Below, in pieces: positions 8,509 through 16,724 of a DNA stretch of 34,660 nt. Positions within the stretch are counted from its first letter, which is position 1; every line of letters begins with the position of its first letter. Origin of the DNA: Clostridia bacterium (GTDB lineage Bacteria > Bacillota > Clostridia > Christensenellales > Borkfalkiaceae). Made by a program: the position numbers and the translations under genes. The stretch spans positions 1 to 34,660 of the forward strand of contig JAFTSI010000018.1 in the NCBI GenBank assembly GCA_017467345.1. Direction: 5' to 3'. Below the pieces are notes generated by a model that searched no databases, was not told the DNA's origin, and saw nothing but the letters and a program-made list of their open reading frames with translations.

Positions 8509-8537
8509 TTGCAAAATTTTTAAGTATATTATATACT
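8509..8537 (+). promoter_or_regulatory. Promoter for lepA
   Basis: TTGCAA (8509-8514) and TATACT (8532-8537) are separated by 17 bases and point toward lepA, giving a leader of about 50 bases. It is interleaved with the opposing phosphodiesterase promoter. Confidence 0.65.
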
Positions 8538-8556
8538 ATCTATTGAATATTTTAAA
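8528..8556 (-). promoter_or_regulatory. Promoter for the phosphodiesterase gene
   Basis: Read on the minus strand, TTTAAA (8551-8556) and a perfect TATAAT (8528-8533) are 17 bases apart. The predicted leader is about 34 bases and carries the AAAGGAG ribosome binding site. The -10 boxes of the two opposing promoters overlap at 8532-8533. Confidence 0.6.
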
Positions 8557-8593
8557 TACTTTTCGTTATTTTGGCAAACATTTTAGGTAAATT

Positions 8594-10405
8594 ATGGCAG
8601 TTGACAAGAAAAACATTAGAAACTTTTGTATAGTAGCGCATATTGACCACGGTAAATCTACCCTTGCAGATAGGCTTATGGAAAAAACGGGTCAGGTTAG
8701 TGAGCGCGATATGGAAGAACAACTTTTAGACTCTATGGATTTAGAGCGCGAAAGGGGTATCACCATTAAACTCACCCCAGTTCGTATGTTCTACACGGCA
8801 AAAGATGGCGAAGAATACATTTTTAATTTAATAGATACCCCTGGTCATGTAGACTTTACTTACGAAGTTTCCCGTTCACTTAAAGCGTGCGAAGGCGCAA
8901 TTTTAATAGTAGATGCTACTCAAGGCGTTCAAGCGCAAACGCTTGCCAACGCATACCTTGCTATTGATAACGATTTAGAGATTATGCCTGTTATTAATAA
9001 AATGGACTTGGCGTCTGCTCGGCCAGACGACGCGGCAAGGGAATTAGAAGATATTTTAGGGGTAGATGCAAGTGATGCGCCAAGGATTTCTGCTAAAAAC
9101 GGTCTTAATATTGAAGAAGTTTTAGAGCAAGTTGTTCATAAAATCCCTGCGCCAAAAGGTGATGACAATGCGCCACTAAAAGCGCTTATTTTTGATAGTT
9201 ATTACGATAACTTTAAAGGGGTTATTTGCTTTGTTAGAATTATTGACGGTGTTGTTAAGCAAGGCACTAAAATTACCACCTTTATGTCTAAAAAGCAGTT
9301 TGATGTTACCGAAGTTGGTGTGTTTTCGCCTAAAATGACGCCTAAAGATAGTTTAGTGGCAGGCGAAGTTGGGTATATTGCGGCAAGCATTAAAAGTATT
9401 GAAGATACTGCCGTTGGCGATACCATAACTGATGCATTAAACCCTGCAAAAGAGCCATTACCTGGTTATAAAAAGGCGCTACCTATGGTGTTCTCTGGGG
9501 TGTTCCCGCTTGATGGCAGTAAGTTTAACGACCTTAAAGATGCATTATTAAAACTTAAACTTAACGACGCGGCGCTTTCTATTGAGCCTGATAACTCAAC
9601 TGCGCTTGGGTTTGGGTTTAGGTGTGGCTTTTTAGGGCTACTTCATATGGATGTTATTCAAGAGAGAATTGAGCGTGAGTTTGATTTAGAAATTATTACT
9701 ACTGCGCCAAGCGTTTCGTATAAGGTTTATAAAACTGATGGAACAGTTTTGACGGTGGAAAACCCTTCAAAACTTCCTGCGGTAACCGAAATTGATTATA
9801 TGGAAGAGCCTATCATTAAAGCAAGTATTTTCACTCCACCAGATTATGTTGGGCCTATTATGGAACTTTGCCAGTATAAGCGTGGAGTTTATACCGATAT
9901 GGTGTATTTAGATAAAACAAGGGTAGAACTTAAATACATTTTGCCACTTAACGAAATTGTTTATGACTTTTTTGATAGCCTTAAATCGCGAACTAAGGGG
10001 TATGCGTCGTTTGACTATGAACCGTGTGGTTATCAAAAGAGCGAACTTGTTAAACTTGATATGCTACTTAACGGTGATGTTTGTGATGCGCTTTCGGTTA
10101 TAGTGCATAAAGATAAGGCATATGAGCGTGGCAGACAAATTGCCGAAAAACTTAAAGAAGTTATTCCACGCCAAATGTTTGAAATACCTATTCAGGCGGC
10201 GGTTGGTGGTAAAATTATCGCGCGTGAAACGGTTAAAGCGTTTAGAAAAGATGTGCTTGCAAAGTGTTATGGCGGTGATGTTACCAGAAAGAAAAAACTT
10301 CTTGAAAAACAAAAAGAAGGTAAGAAAAAAATGCGTCGCATAGGAACGGTTGAAATACCAAGTGAAGCCTTTATTTCTATACTTAAAACCGATAACGATA
10401 AATAG
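8594..10405 (+). CDS. lepA: Elongation factor 4 (LepA), ribosome-associated GTPase
   Basis: 603-residue translational GTPase that binds the ribosome and influences translocation and assembly. G1 is AHIDHGKST (15-23), the switch I sequence ERERGITIK follows, G3 is DTPGH (81-85), and G4 is NKMD (135-138). The C-terminal half contains the LepA-specific sequences [24 protein letters not shown] and [18 protein letters not shown]. The length and order match the family. AGGT five bases before the ATG acts as ribosome binding site. hemW follows nine bases after the stop, a pairing common in Firmicutes. Confidence 0.97.
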   Translation: MAVDKKNIRNFCIVAHIDHGKSTLADRLMEKTGQVSERDMEEQLLDSMDLERERGITIKLTPVRMFYTAKDGEEYIFNLIDTPGHVDFTYEVSRSLKACEGAILIVDATQGVQAQTLANAYLAIDNDLEIMPVINKMDLASARPDDAARELEDILGVDASDAPRISAKNGLNIEEVLEQVVHKIPAPKGDDNAPLKALIFDSYYDNFKGVICFVRIIDGVVKQGTKITTFMSKKQFDVTEVGVFSPKMTPKDSLVAGEVGYIAASIKSIEDTAVGDTITDALNPAKEPLPGYKKALPMVFSGVFPLDGSKFNDLKDALLKLKLNDAALSIEPDNSTALGFGFRCGFLGLLHMDVIQERIEREFDLEIITTAPSVSYKVYKTDGTVLTVENPSKLPAVTEIDYMEEPIIKASIFTPPDYVGPIMELCQYKRGVYTDMVYLDKTRVELKYILPLNEIVYDFFDSLKSRTKGYASFDYEPCGYQKSELVKLDMLLNGDVCDALSVIVHKDKAYERGRQIAEKLKEVIPRQMFEIPIQAAVGGKIIARETVKAFRKDVLAKCYGGDVTRKKKLLEKQKEGKKKMRRIGTVEIPSEAFISILKTDNDK

Positions 10406-10414
10406 GGGGATTTT

Positions 10415-11524
10415 ATGGCAGGTATATATGTTCATGTGCCTTTTTGTAAGCAAAAATGCACATATTGTGATTTTGCGTCTTTCCCCAAAGAATTAGGTAA
10501 AACCGAAAGTTATTTTGCCTGTTTATACCGCGAACTTGAAGGCAGGGGCAGGGCGCTTAAAGATAAGGTTTTTGATACGATTTATATAGGTGGGGGAACG
10601 CCATCTGTTGTTCCTGCGAAGTTTATTGCGGGCGTTATTAGGCAAATTAAAAAGTTTTTTAATTTAGCCGAAAACTCTGAAATTACTATTGAACTTAACC
10701 CAGGCACGGTTGATGAAGAAAAAATTAAAACTTATAAATCGGTGGGTATAAATAGGTTTTCAATAGGCTTGCAAACGGGCTACGACGAACAACTTAAAAA
10801 ACTTAACCGTATTCATACTGCAAAAGACTTTTTGCTTGCTTGCAATTTGCTTAAAGGCGAAAACTTTTCGGCAGATATTTTAATGGGACTTGCAAACCAA
10901 ACGGCAGAGCAAGTTAAAAAGAGCATTGAACTTGCAATCGCTGGTGGGGTTAGCCACATTTCGCTTTACGCATTAACCCCAGAAGTGGGAACGCCTATTT
11001 ACACCGACTACCTAAATGGCGAACTTTTAAGTGATGATGAAGTGGCTGATATTTACGATAGTGCGCGCAAATATTTAGAAGAAAAAGGGTTTTTTAGATA
11101 CGAAGTATCTAATTTTGCCAAAAAGGGCTTTGAGTCAAAGCACAATTTAAATTACTGGCGCCGTGGCGAATACATAGGCGTTGGCGTTTCGGCATCAAGT
11201 TTCATTGATAATAGAAGGTTTACCAACACCTTTAGCATTGATGAGTATATGAACGCTATAATTTACAACAAAAATCCAGAAATTGATAGCGCAGTAATTG
11301 AACTTGAAGATGCTTGTTTTGAGTTTATTATGCTTGGACTTCGCACGGTAGACGGCATAAACATTAAAGAGTTTAACCAAAAGTTTAACAAAGATTTTGA
11401 TAGCGAATATAAATCAATTTTGCTTGAAAATGGAAAATATTTAGATAGAGATGGTTTCAATTTGAAGATAAAAGATGAATACTTATATGTTCAAAACACC
11501 ATCATCACTTCATTTATGAAATAG
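10415..11524 (+). CDS. hemW: Radical SAM heme chaperone HemW
   Basis: 369-residue radical SAM protein related to HemN. The cluster-binding motif CKQKCTYC has its cysteines at 11, 15 and 18, inside VHVPFCKQKCTYCDF; GGGTPS follows at 59-64. Further family signatures are ELNPGT, SIGLQTGYDEQLK and HISLYALTPEVGTP, together with the C-terminal HemN-type region (FEFIMLGLRTVDG). Family members once annotated as coproporphyrinogen III oxidases are now regarded as heme-binding chaperones. AGGGGGATTTT precedes the start, and it is the second gene of a lepA operon that may continue into the next two genes. Confidence 0.93.
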   Translation: MAGIYVHVPFCKQKCTYCDFASFPKELGKTESYFACLYRELEGRGRALKDKVFDTIYIGGGTPSVVPAKFIAGVIRQIKKFFNLAENSEITIELNPGTVDEEKIKTYKSVGINRFSIGLQTGYDEQLKKLNRIHTAKDFLLACNLLKGENFSADILMGLANQTAEQVKKSIELAIAGGVSHISLYALTPEVGTPIYTDYLNGELLSDDEVADIYDSARKYLEEKGFFRYEVSNFAKKGFESKHNLNYWRRGEYIGVGVSASSFIDNRRFTNTFSIDEYMNAIIYNKNPEIDSAVIELEDACFEFIMLGLRTVDGINIKEFNQKFNKDFDSEYKSILLENGKYLDRDGFNLKIKDEYLYVQNTIITSFMK

Positions 11525-11531
11525 GGTTTTT

Positions 11532-12455
11532 ATGGATAAGGATAAGCGCGGTAAAACTTTAATAATTAAAAGTGGTAAAGATTCTTTTGAAAGGTATTTT
11601 GCAAGCAGAATAAGTGAATTAGGATTTAAAGTCCTATTTGTAGAACAATTATTTAATCCTTATGCCAAAAACAGAAAAAAAGAAAAAAATAATCTTAAAT
11701 CAAACTTGATTGAACTTAAACAAAATGGTTTTTTTGATGCCATTGAGAAAGTTATAGTTTTTGATACTTTTTCTGCTATACCACATATAAAAAAGGTATT
11801 AAACAAAGAAACGCAATTGTATTCGTATTTGTGGAACACAATATATTCGTTTAAGGGTGTTTTGCGTTCAAAATTAAACAAACTCTTTAGCAAGGTTTAT
11901 AGTTTTGATAGTGCTGAGGCAAAAAAATATAAACTTAACTACAATTCGCAGTTTTACTTTGACCAACCTTTGAGCGCGCCGAATAATGATGGATATGTGT
12001 TTTTTATCGGTGAGGATAAAGGGCGCGCGATGGAAGTAGTTTCGCTTGCCAAATATTGTGAACAAAATAATATTTCTTATGATTTTACTATAGTAGGAAA
12101 CAACCTTGTTTCTGAAAAATATTCGCCCGTAAAAGTGGGTGATTCGTTTGTTGAATACGAAGAAGTTTTAGAAAAGGTAAGAAGCGATAAATGCATTGCT
12201 ATATTAGACTTGGTAAGGTCGGGGCAGGTTGGTCTTACAATTAGAGCGATGGAAGCATTGTTTTTTGGGAAAAAACTTATTACTAACAATAAGTCTATTT
12301 TATACTCAAAGTTTTACGAAAAAGATAATGTTTTTGTTTTAGGATTAGATGATTTTAGCAAGTTAAAAGAGTTTTTAATCACCCCTATTAAACCATACAA
12401 CGAACAAGCAAAAGAGTACTACTCCTTTGAAAACTGGATAGAAAGATTTAATTAG
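11532..12455 (+). CDS. Glycosyltransferase-like protein of surface polysaccharide synthesis type
   Basis: 307 residues with no signal peptide or membrane helix. The C-terminal half reads like the nucleotide-sugar-binding half of a GT-B fold enzyme: GYVFFIGEDKGRAMEVV, then AILDLVRSGQVGLTIRAMEA followed by FGKKLITNN and a closing FENWIERF. I know similar patterns from uncharacterised proteins of polysaccharide and LPS-core gene clusters, so a sugar transferase is plausible; donor and acceptor are unknown. Only seven bases separate it from hemW (AGGG as ribosome binding site). The base composition appears more AT-rich and the codon choice differs somewhat from lepA-hemW, suggesting a later insertion. 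Confidence 0.6.
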   Translation: MDKDKRGKTLIIKSGKDSFERYFASRISELGFKVLFVEQLFNPYAKNRKKEKNNLKSNLIELKQNGFFDAIEKVIVFDTFSAIPHIKKVLNKETQLYSYLWNTIYSFKGVLRSKLNKLFSKVYSFDSAEAKKYKLNYNSQFYFDQPLSAPNNDGYVFFIGEDKGRAMEVVSLAKYCEQNNISYDFTIVGNNLVSEKYSPVKVGDSFVEYEEVLEKVRSDKCIAILDLVRSGQVGLTIRAMEALFFGKKLITNNKSILYSKFYEKDNVFVLGLDDFSKLKEFLITPIKPYNEQAKEYYSFENWIERFN

Positions 12456-12497
12456 TTTTAATAATTGATAAAAGTTGTTTTATAGAACAGGTTATAA

Positions 12498-13442
12498 ATG
12501 AAAAAAGAAAAGAAAAATAAAAAATTAAAGTTTGTTATAGTTTCTACAAAGTTGTATCATGGTGGGACCATTGTTTTGCATGCTTTGTGTAAAACTTTGT
12601 GTGAATTTGGCATTGATGCAAAGATGTTCTATTTTAGCAATGTGGATTATGAAAAAAGTGGGCCTATAAAATTTTGGGGAAGATATATTTGCGAGACCAT
12701 TAGATGTTTTTGTGTAAGAATCTTTTCAAAGTTTTTTAAATGGGGTAAAGATAAAAACAAATTGTTGTGCAATGATTGCAAAGTTAAATACAGCCCATTT
12801 TTGAAAAAAAACACGGTAGTTATTTATCCTGAGATTATTAATGGAGACCCATTTAAGGCTAAAAACAAAATCGTGTATTTATTGAACTATCTAAAAGAGG
12901 AGAATAAAGAACCAGAAGGTGCGTTATTAATCTATTATAGAGAAATATTTGCTGAGGGGTTAAATTTGCCACTTGAAAACAAATTACATACTTCTTATTT
13001 TGATTTGGAACTGTATAAAAGAACTAACTATGGTGAGAGAAACGGAAAATGTTATGTAATTAGAAAGGGGAAAGATAGAACGGACTTACCAAAAGAGTTT
13101 GATGGTGTGATTGTTGACGACTTAACCGAAGAAGAAAAGGTTAGGGTATTTAATGAGTGCGAATATTGCATAAGTTATGATACTCAAACGGCTTATTCGG
13201 GAATCGCTGGAATGTGTGGATGCGTTTCGGTGGTTGTGCCTGAAGAGGGTAAGGGGAAAAAAGATTATCTTAAGGGTAATGATAAAACATACGGTGTTGC
13301 ATACGGATTTTCTGAAGAAGAAATTGAGTGGGCAAAATCAACTCGCGACAAGGTTAAAGAACATTACGAAAAACTGAATGCAGATTCGTTAGAACAGACA
13401 AAAAACTTTGTTGAACTTTGCAAGAAAAAGTTTAACCTTTAA
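12498..13442 (+). CDS. Glycosyltransferase-like protein, accessory
   Basis: 314 residues starting with a lysine-rich stretch, then KFVIVSTKLYHGGTIVLHALC, which resembles the start of a GT-B Rossmann domain with a glycine-rich GG turn. Residues about 215-255 (ECEYCISYDTQTAYSGIAGM, then CGCVSVVVP) match a pattern recurrent in uncharacterised capsule-cluster transferases. There is a cysteine-rich basic segment at about 65-95 (RYICETIRCFCVRIF...LLCNDCKVKY) that may touch the membrane. It is 42 bases downstream of the previous gene, with AGGT six bases before the ATG. The two probably form a module. Composition is strongly AT-rich compared with its neighbours. Exact substrate unknown. Confidence 0.55.
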   Translation: MKKEKKNKKLKFVIVSTKLYHGGTIVLHALCKTLCEFGIDAKMFYFSNVDYEKSGPIKFWGRYICETIRCFCVRIFSKFFKWGKDKNKLLCNDCKVKYSPFLKKNTVVIYPEIINGDPFKAKNKIVYLLNYLKEENKEPEGALLIYYREIFAEGLNLPLENKLHTSYFDLELYKRTNYGERNGKCYVIRKGKDRTDLPKEFDGVIVDDLTEEEKVRVFNECEYCISYDTQTAYSGIAGMCGCVSVVVPEEGKGKKDYLKGNDKTYGVAYGFSEEEIEWAKSTRDKVKEHYEKLNADSLEQTKNFVELCKKKFNL

Positions 13443-13445
13443 TTA

Positions 13446-13454
13446 CTCGACAAA
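13446..13454 (-). promoter_or_regulatory. Possible Spo0A box upstream of spoIIGA-sigE
   Basis: CTCGACAAA on the plus strand is TTTGTCGAG on the minus strand, matching eight of nine positions of the Bacillus 0A-box TTTGTCGAA. It is about 75 bases upstream of spoIIGA, whose Bacillus counterpart is activated by Spo0A. A single nine-base match in AT-rich DNA is modest evidence, but the location is right. Confidence 0.45.
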
Positions 13455-13500
13455 ATTAGAGTTAATAACAAAAAATAACAAATAACGGTCAATTCCTTTT

Positions 13501-13518
13501 GTGCTAATATTAGCGCAC
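13501..13518. promoter_or_regulatory. Palindrome just before spoIIGA
   Basis: GCTAATATTAGC (13503-13514) is a perfect 12-base palindrome, and its flanks extend the symmetry with one mismatch pair. It contains a TAATAT that could act as the -10 box and ends next to the GGGGG ribosome binding site. It may be an operator, or simply the promoter core. Confidence 0.35.
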
Positions 13519-13529
13519 GGGGGATGGTA

Positions 13530-14357
13530 ATGACCGTTTATATTGAATATGTGATAATTGATAATTTTATTATAGATTACGCGTTATTAAAAGTCGCCCT
13601 AACTCTTAACGGAGTTGAAAAGAATAAGTGGCGACTTTTTGCTTGCGCTTTTTTGGGTGCAGGGCTTGCGCTACTCTTTCCACTCATTGATTTTATGCCT
13701 ATATTATCTATTGCAATTAAAGTGTTTTCGGGCATTTTACTTGTTATGCTTTCGGCAAGGTTTAAGAGTGTAAAACAAGGCTATAAAACGGCGCTTACCT
13801 TTTTGCTTTTAACCTTTGCCGTAGGCGGGGGAATAATGGCGATATTTTGGGCGTTTAACCTTGATTATGGCGCAGAAATAAGTATTGCGCTAATATTTTT
13901 GCCTGTTGTTGCTTTGTTAAAGTTTGCCATTTCGGTAATAAAATCGCTTGTTAAAAAAAGGGAAAATGTGGGGTTTGAAAAGGATTGCGAAATAGTGCTA
14001 TCTAATGGCAAAACTATAAAATGCCGTGGCTATATAGATACTGGAAACGGCTTGTATTTTGAGGGCGTGCCAGTAATTGTTGCAAACAAAAGTTTTGCCA
14101 TAAAACTAATGGCAAGTTGTTTGCCAAAAACATATAAATTATTTTATTTAACTGCAAGCGGCAAGGGCGAAATGACGGTGTTTAAGGTAAACGAATTATT
14201 GATATATTTTGAAGAAGAAGTTAGTAAAATAAAAGGGGTGTATTTAGGCGTGGCAAAGGAAAGGATAAGCGCCGATTGCGACTTTTTATTGCACCCCGAT
14301 TTAATAAGGAAGGTGGAAGATGATAAGTGTTATAAGCAAGTTGAAAAGGTTTCTTAA
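13530..14357 (+). CDS. spoIIGA: Sigma-E processing peptidase SpoIIGA
   Basis: Membrane-embedded aspartic protease that, in Bacillus, removes the pro-sequence of sigma-E in the mother cell after septation. About five hydrophobic segments fill residues 1-140, followed by a soluble domain with the catalytic IDTGN (Asp170) in the SpoIIGA context of a Gly-Tyr-Ile-Asp-Thr-Gly. The open frame begins at an ATG at 13524, but GGGGG at 13519-13523 fits the ATG at 13530, and MTVYIEY resembles known N-termini. At 275 residues it is a little shorter than the Bacillus protein. Its 3' end overlaps sigE by 38 bases, so the protease and its substrate are translationally coupled. Confidence 0.9.
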   Translation: MTVYIEYVIIDNFIIDYALLKVALTLNGVEKNKWRLFACAFLGAGLALLFPLIDFMPILSIAIKVFSGILLVMLSARFKSVKQGYKTALTFLLLTFAVGGGIMAIFWAFNLDYGAEISIALIFLPVVALLKFAISVIKSLVKKRENVGFEKDCEIVLSNGKTIKCRGYIDTGNGLYFEGVPVIVANKSFAIKLMASCLPKTYKLFYLTASGKGEMTVFKVNELLIYFEEEVSKIKGVYLGVAKERISADCDFLLHPDLIRKVEDDKCYKQVEKVS

Positions 14358-15027
14358 AATATTTAGTTTAAGCGAAAACTTACTTCGCTATGTAGGTGGT
14401 GGCGAAGCCTTGCCAACCCCCTTTACCCCAGAAGAAGAAAGCGCACTTTTAGAAAGGTTATCGCTTGGCGAAATATCGGTAAAAGATGAACTAATAGAGC
14501 ACAATTTAAGGCTTGTTGTTTACATAGCGCGAAGATTTGAAAACACAGGCGTTGACCTTGACGACCTTATATCTGTTGGCACGATAGGGCTAATAAAGGC
14601 AGTAAACTCATTTAATGCCGAAAAGAATATTAAACTTGCCCCATACGCATCAAGGTGCATAGAAAATGAAATACTAATGCATTTAAGGCGCACGGTAAAA
14701 CTAAAAAGCGAAGTTTCTTTTGATGAGCCACTCAATACCGACTGGGAAGGCAACGAATTATTGCTCAGTGATGTAATGGGAACAGAAGGTGATACAGTAT
14801 ATAAAAAAATAGAGTTTGGTGTAGAAACAGAACTATTAAAAATTGCTTTGCAAAAACTAAACGGCAGAGAGCGAACGATAGTGGGCTTGCGCTTTGGACT
14901 TAACGGCGAAGAAGAAAAAACGCAAAAAGAAGTTGCCGATATGCTTGGTATATCGCAAAGTTATATTTCCCGCCTTGAAAAGCGCATAATAAGTAGGCTA
15001 AAAAAAGAGTTTTCAAAAATGGTTTGA
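14320..15027 (+). CDS. sigE: Sporulation sigma factor sigma-E (pro-form)
   Basis: 235-residue sigma-70-family factor that directs early mother-cell transcription during sporulation. The N-terminal 24 or so residues ([17 protein letters not shown]...) form an amphipathic, basic pro-sequence, followed by [14 protein letters not shown], which aligns with the processing region of Bacillus pro-sigma-E. Region 2 spans about 60-125 ([43 protein letters not shown]). Region 4 has the helix-turn-helix [20 protein letters not shown] near the C-terminus. GGAAGGTGG precedes the ATG. The gene overlaps spoIIGA and is followed by a strong terminator; no sigG gene follows, although one often does in Bacillus and clostridia. 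Confidence 0.95.
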   Translation: MISVISKLKRFLKIFSLSENLLRYVGGGEALPTPFTPEEESALLERLSLGEISVKDELIEHNLRLVVYIARRFENTGVDLDDLISVGTIGLIKAVNSFNAEKNIKLAPYASRCIENEILMHLRRTVKLKSEVSFDEPLNTDWEGNELLLSDVMGTEGDTVYKKIEFGVETELLKIALQKLNGRERTIVGLRFGLNGEEEKTQKEVADMLGISQSYISRLEKRIISRLKKEFSKMV

Positions 15028-15047
15028 CAAATTTTGTTAATATTTTT

Positions 15048-15078
15048 CCCTAATTTTGCAAAAAAATTAGGGTTTTTT
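15048..15078 (+). terminator. Terminator of the spoIIGA-sigE operon
   Basis: CCCTAATTTT (15048-15057) pairs with AAAATTAGGG (15063-15072) around a five-base loop, followed at once by six T residues. It lies 21 bases after the sigE stop. Confidence 0.9.
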
Positions 15079-15131
15079 AATGCCAAAATCATTAGTGTTT
15101 TTCAAGAGAAAAAAAGCAAAAACAAAAAAAA

Positions 15132-15149
15132 TTTGGAAACGATTCCAAA
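15132..15149. promoter_or_regulatory. LacI/CcpA-type operator upstream of the fructan operon
   Basis: TTTGGAAACGATTCCAAA has 7-base inverted half-sites (15132-15138 and 15143-15149) around a central CG, the hallmark of LacI-family operators. It also fits the catabolite-response consensus WTGNAANCGNWNNCAW. It ends five bases before the -35 box. It could be the site for the LacI protein encoded at 22456-23424, for CcpA, or for both. Confidence 0.75.
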
Positions 15150-15154
15150 ATTGC

Positions 15155-15184
15155 TTGACCTTGGGGCGCGCTGTGTGTTAGTAT
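15155..15184 (+). promoter_or_regulatory. Likely promoter of the fructan-utilisation operon
   Basis: TTGACC (15155-15160) and an extended -10 TGTTAGTAT (hexamer 15179-15184) are separated by 18 bases, giving a start near 15191. A perfect TATAAT at 15186-15191 is also present, but 25 bases from TTGACC and with no other -35. The operator sits immediately upstream. No comparably good promoter was noticed in the short gaps between later genes, though they were not all searched exhaustively. Confidence 0.55.
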
Positions 15185-15190
15185 ATATAA

Positions 15191-15344
15191 TGTAAAAAAG
15201 GCAAAAGGTGCCGATTTTACAAAATTAAATATTATATATTTACGGTTAGCCGTTGAGAGCCATGGCTCTTCGTCTTTTTTGGCAAAAAGACGAAGTATCG
15301 CTTAGTTGGCTTTAAATGGTGAACGAAAAAAGGGAACTGGAAAA
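15191..15344 (+). other. Structured untranslated leader of the fructan operon
   Basis: About 154 non-coding bases between the likely transcription start and the first ATG. Visible hairpins are GTAAAA/TTTTAC with an inner GGCA/TGCC (15192-15220), CGG-TTAG-CCG (15243-15252), AGAGCC-AT-GGCTCT (15256-15269), and a perfect 12-base-pair stem CTTCGTCTTTTT / AAAAAGACGAAG with loop TGGC (15268-15295). The last two share bases 15268-15269, so they compete slightly. None is followed by a T-run, so this is not a simple terminator-type attenuator. I match it to no known riboswitch. Bases 15079-15131, upstream of the operator, hold nothing I can support. Confidence 0.5.
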
Positions 15345-16721
15345 ATGGCAGGAGTAACATTAAAAAACATTTACAAAGTTTACGCAGGAACTGGAAAGGT
15401 AAGTAAGAAGGCAAAAAAGTCAGGAAAGAGAAGTGGCGACTTTGTTGCCGTTAAAGACTTTTCTATGGAAATTAAAGATGGTGAGTTTATAGTTTTTGTA
15501 GGCCCATCAGGTTGTGGTAAGTCAACCACCTTGCGTATGATAGCAGGTCTTGAAGAAATTACTTCGGGCGAACTTTATATAGGTGACCGTTTGGTAAATG
15601 ATGTTGACGCAAAAGACCGTGATATTGCGATGGTTTTCCAAAGTTACGCGCTTTATCCACATCTTAATGCATACGACAATATCGCGTTCGGTTTAAGGAT
15701 TCGTAAAATCCCCGTGCCTGTTTTAGATGAAAATGGCGAACAAGTTATGGCGATTGATGAAAAGGCAGTTAAGAAAGTTTCAAAAGAGATTGCAAAACTT
15801 GAAAAGAAACTTGCTAAAAATCCTGAAAGCGAAAGTGATAAAGGCTTGCTTGAAGAAAAGAAGGCAGAACTTGAAAAATTGCAATCTACTAAAATGCCTG
15901 TGTTTAAGATGAAGCATATGACCAAAGAACAAATTGATGAAAAAGTTCAATGGGCTGCAAAGATTTTGGGTATTGAAGAATTGCTTTATACAAAGCCTGC
16001 AGAAATGTCGGGTGGTCAACGCCAAAGAATTGCGCTTGGTAGAGCAATGGTTCGTGGACCAAAGGTATTCTTGCTTGACGAACCACTTTCAAACCTTGAC
16101 GCAAAATTAAGAACGGCAATGCGTTCGGAAATAGTTAAGTTACATAATCAATTAAAAACCACTTTCATTTATGTAACGCACGACCAAATTGAAGCAATGA
16201 CAATGGGAACAAGAATAGTTGTTATGAAACTTGGTATTGTTCAACAAATTGACACGCCAACCAACCTATTTGATTACCCCGAAAACAAGTTTGTTGCAGG
16301 ATTTATAGGAACTCCACAAATGAACTTCTTAGAAGCCACCATTAAAAAGTATGGCAAGAGTTTAATTGTTAAGTTTGCTAATGAAGAAAGCATAAAGTTA
16401 TCTCTTGATAAACTTAGGAAAATCGTTCCAGAATATTTAGACGGCAAAGAACACCAAGTATGGCTTGGAATAAGGGGCGAAAACCTATCGGTTGCAGAAA
16501 AAGGCCTTTCGGCTACACTTTCAATTAAAGAAGTTTTGGGCAACACCACTCAACTTTTCGTTAAGATGGGCGGAAGTGAACAAGATTCAATAGTAAGCGT
16601 TGCTGGAAGAACTAATTTAGAGAGTGGCGATAAATTAAATATTGCATTTGATGAGAAATATGTTCACCTATTTGATAGAGAAACAGAGATTTCATTAATG
16701 GGCAAGGAATACGGAAACTAA
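15345..16721 (+). CDS. ABC sugar importer ATPase, MsmK/UgpC type, with insertions
   Basis: 458-residue nucleotide-binding subunit energising a sugar importer, likely the permeases at 24788-26684. Walker A is GPSGCGKST (53-61), the Q-loop is QSYALYPH (Q99), the signature MSGGQ (221-225), Walker B VFLLDEP (241-247), and the switch histidine is in THDQ (H279). A MalK-like regulatory domain fills about 295-458. Two insertions are odd: a lysine-rich stretch at about 14-31 between KVY and FVAVKDF, and about 70 charged, coiled-coil-like residues at about 124-193, between FGLRIRKIP and the helix leading to the signature motif. The frame opens earlier at a TTG (15306), but the ATG at 15345 gives the family N-terminus, with AGGGA upstream. 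Confidence 0.92.
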   Translation: MAGVTLKNIYKVYAGTGKVSKKAKKSGKRSGDFVAVKDFSMEIKDGEFIVFVGPSGCGKSTTLRMIAGLEEITSGELYIGDRLVNDVDAKDRDIAMVFQSYALYPHLNAYDNIAFGLRIRKIPVPVLDENGEQVMAIDEKAVKKVSKEIAKLEKKLAKNPESESDKGLLEEKKAELEKLQSTKMPVFKMKHMTKEQIDEKVQWAAKILGIEELLYTKPAEMSGGQRQRIALGRAMVRGPKVFLLDEPLSNLDAKLRTAMRSEIVKLHNQLKTTFIYVTHDQIEAMTMGTRIVVMKLGIVQQIDTPTNLFDYPENKFVAGFIGTPQMNFLEATIKKYGKSLIVKFANEESIKLSLDKLRKIVPEYLDGKEHQVWLGIRGENLSVAEKGLSATLSIKEVLGNTTQLFVKMGGSEQDSIVSVAGRTNLESGDKLNIAFDEKYVHLFDRETEISLMGKEYGN

Positions 16722-16724
16722 TTT

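Noticed and set aside
15023..15031. TTTGACAAA resembling a second Spo0A box or a -35 element
   Set aside because: It overlaps the sigE stop codon immediately before that operon's terminator, and no -10 box stands at usable spacing.
15080..15181. 33-residue basic open frame starting in the sigE terminator T-run
   Set aside because: No ribosome binding site, and it spans the operator and promoter of the fructan operon; Lys-rich content is explained by A-rich DNA.
15186..15191. Perfect TATAAT as the fructan operon -10 box
   Set aside because: The spacer to TTGACC would be 25 bases and no other -35 is found; the extended TGTTAGTAT fits better, although the TATAAT may still contribute.
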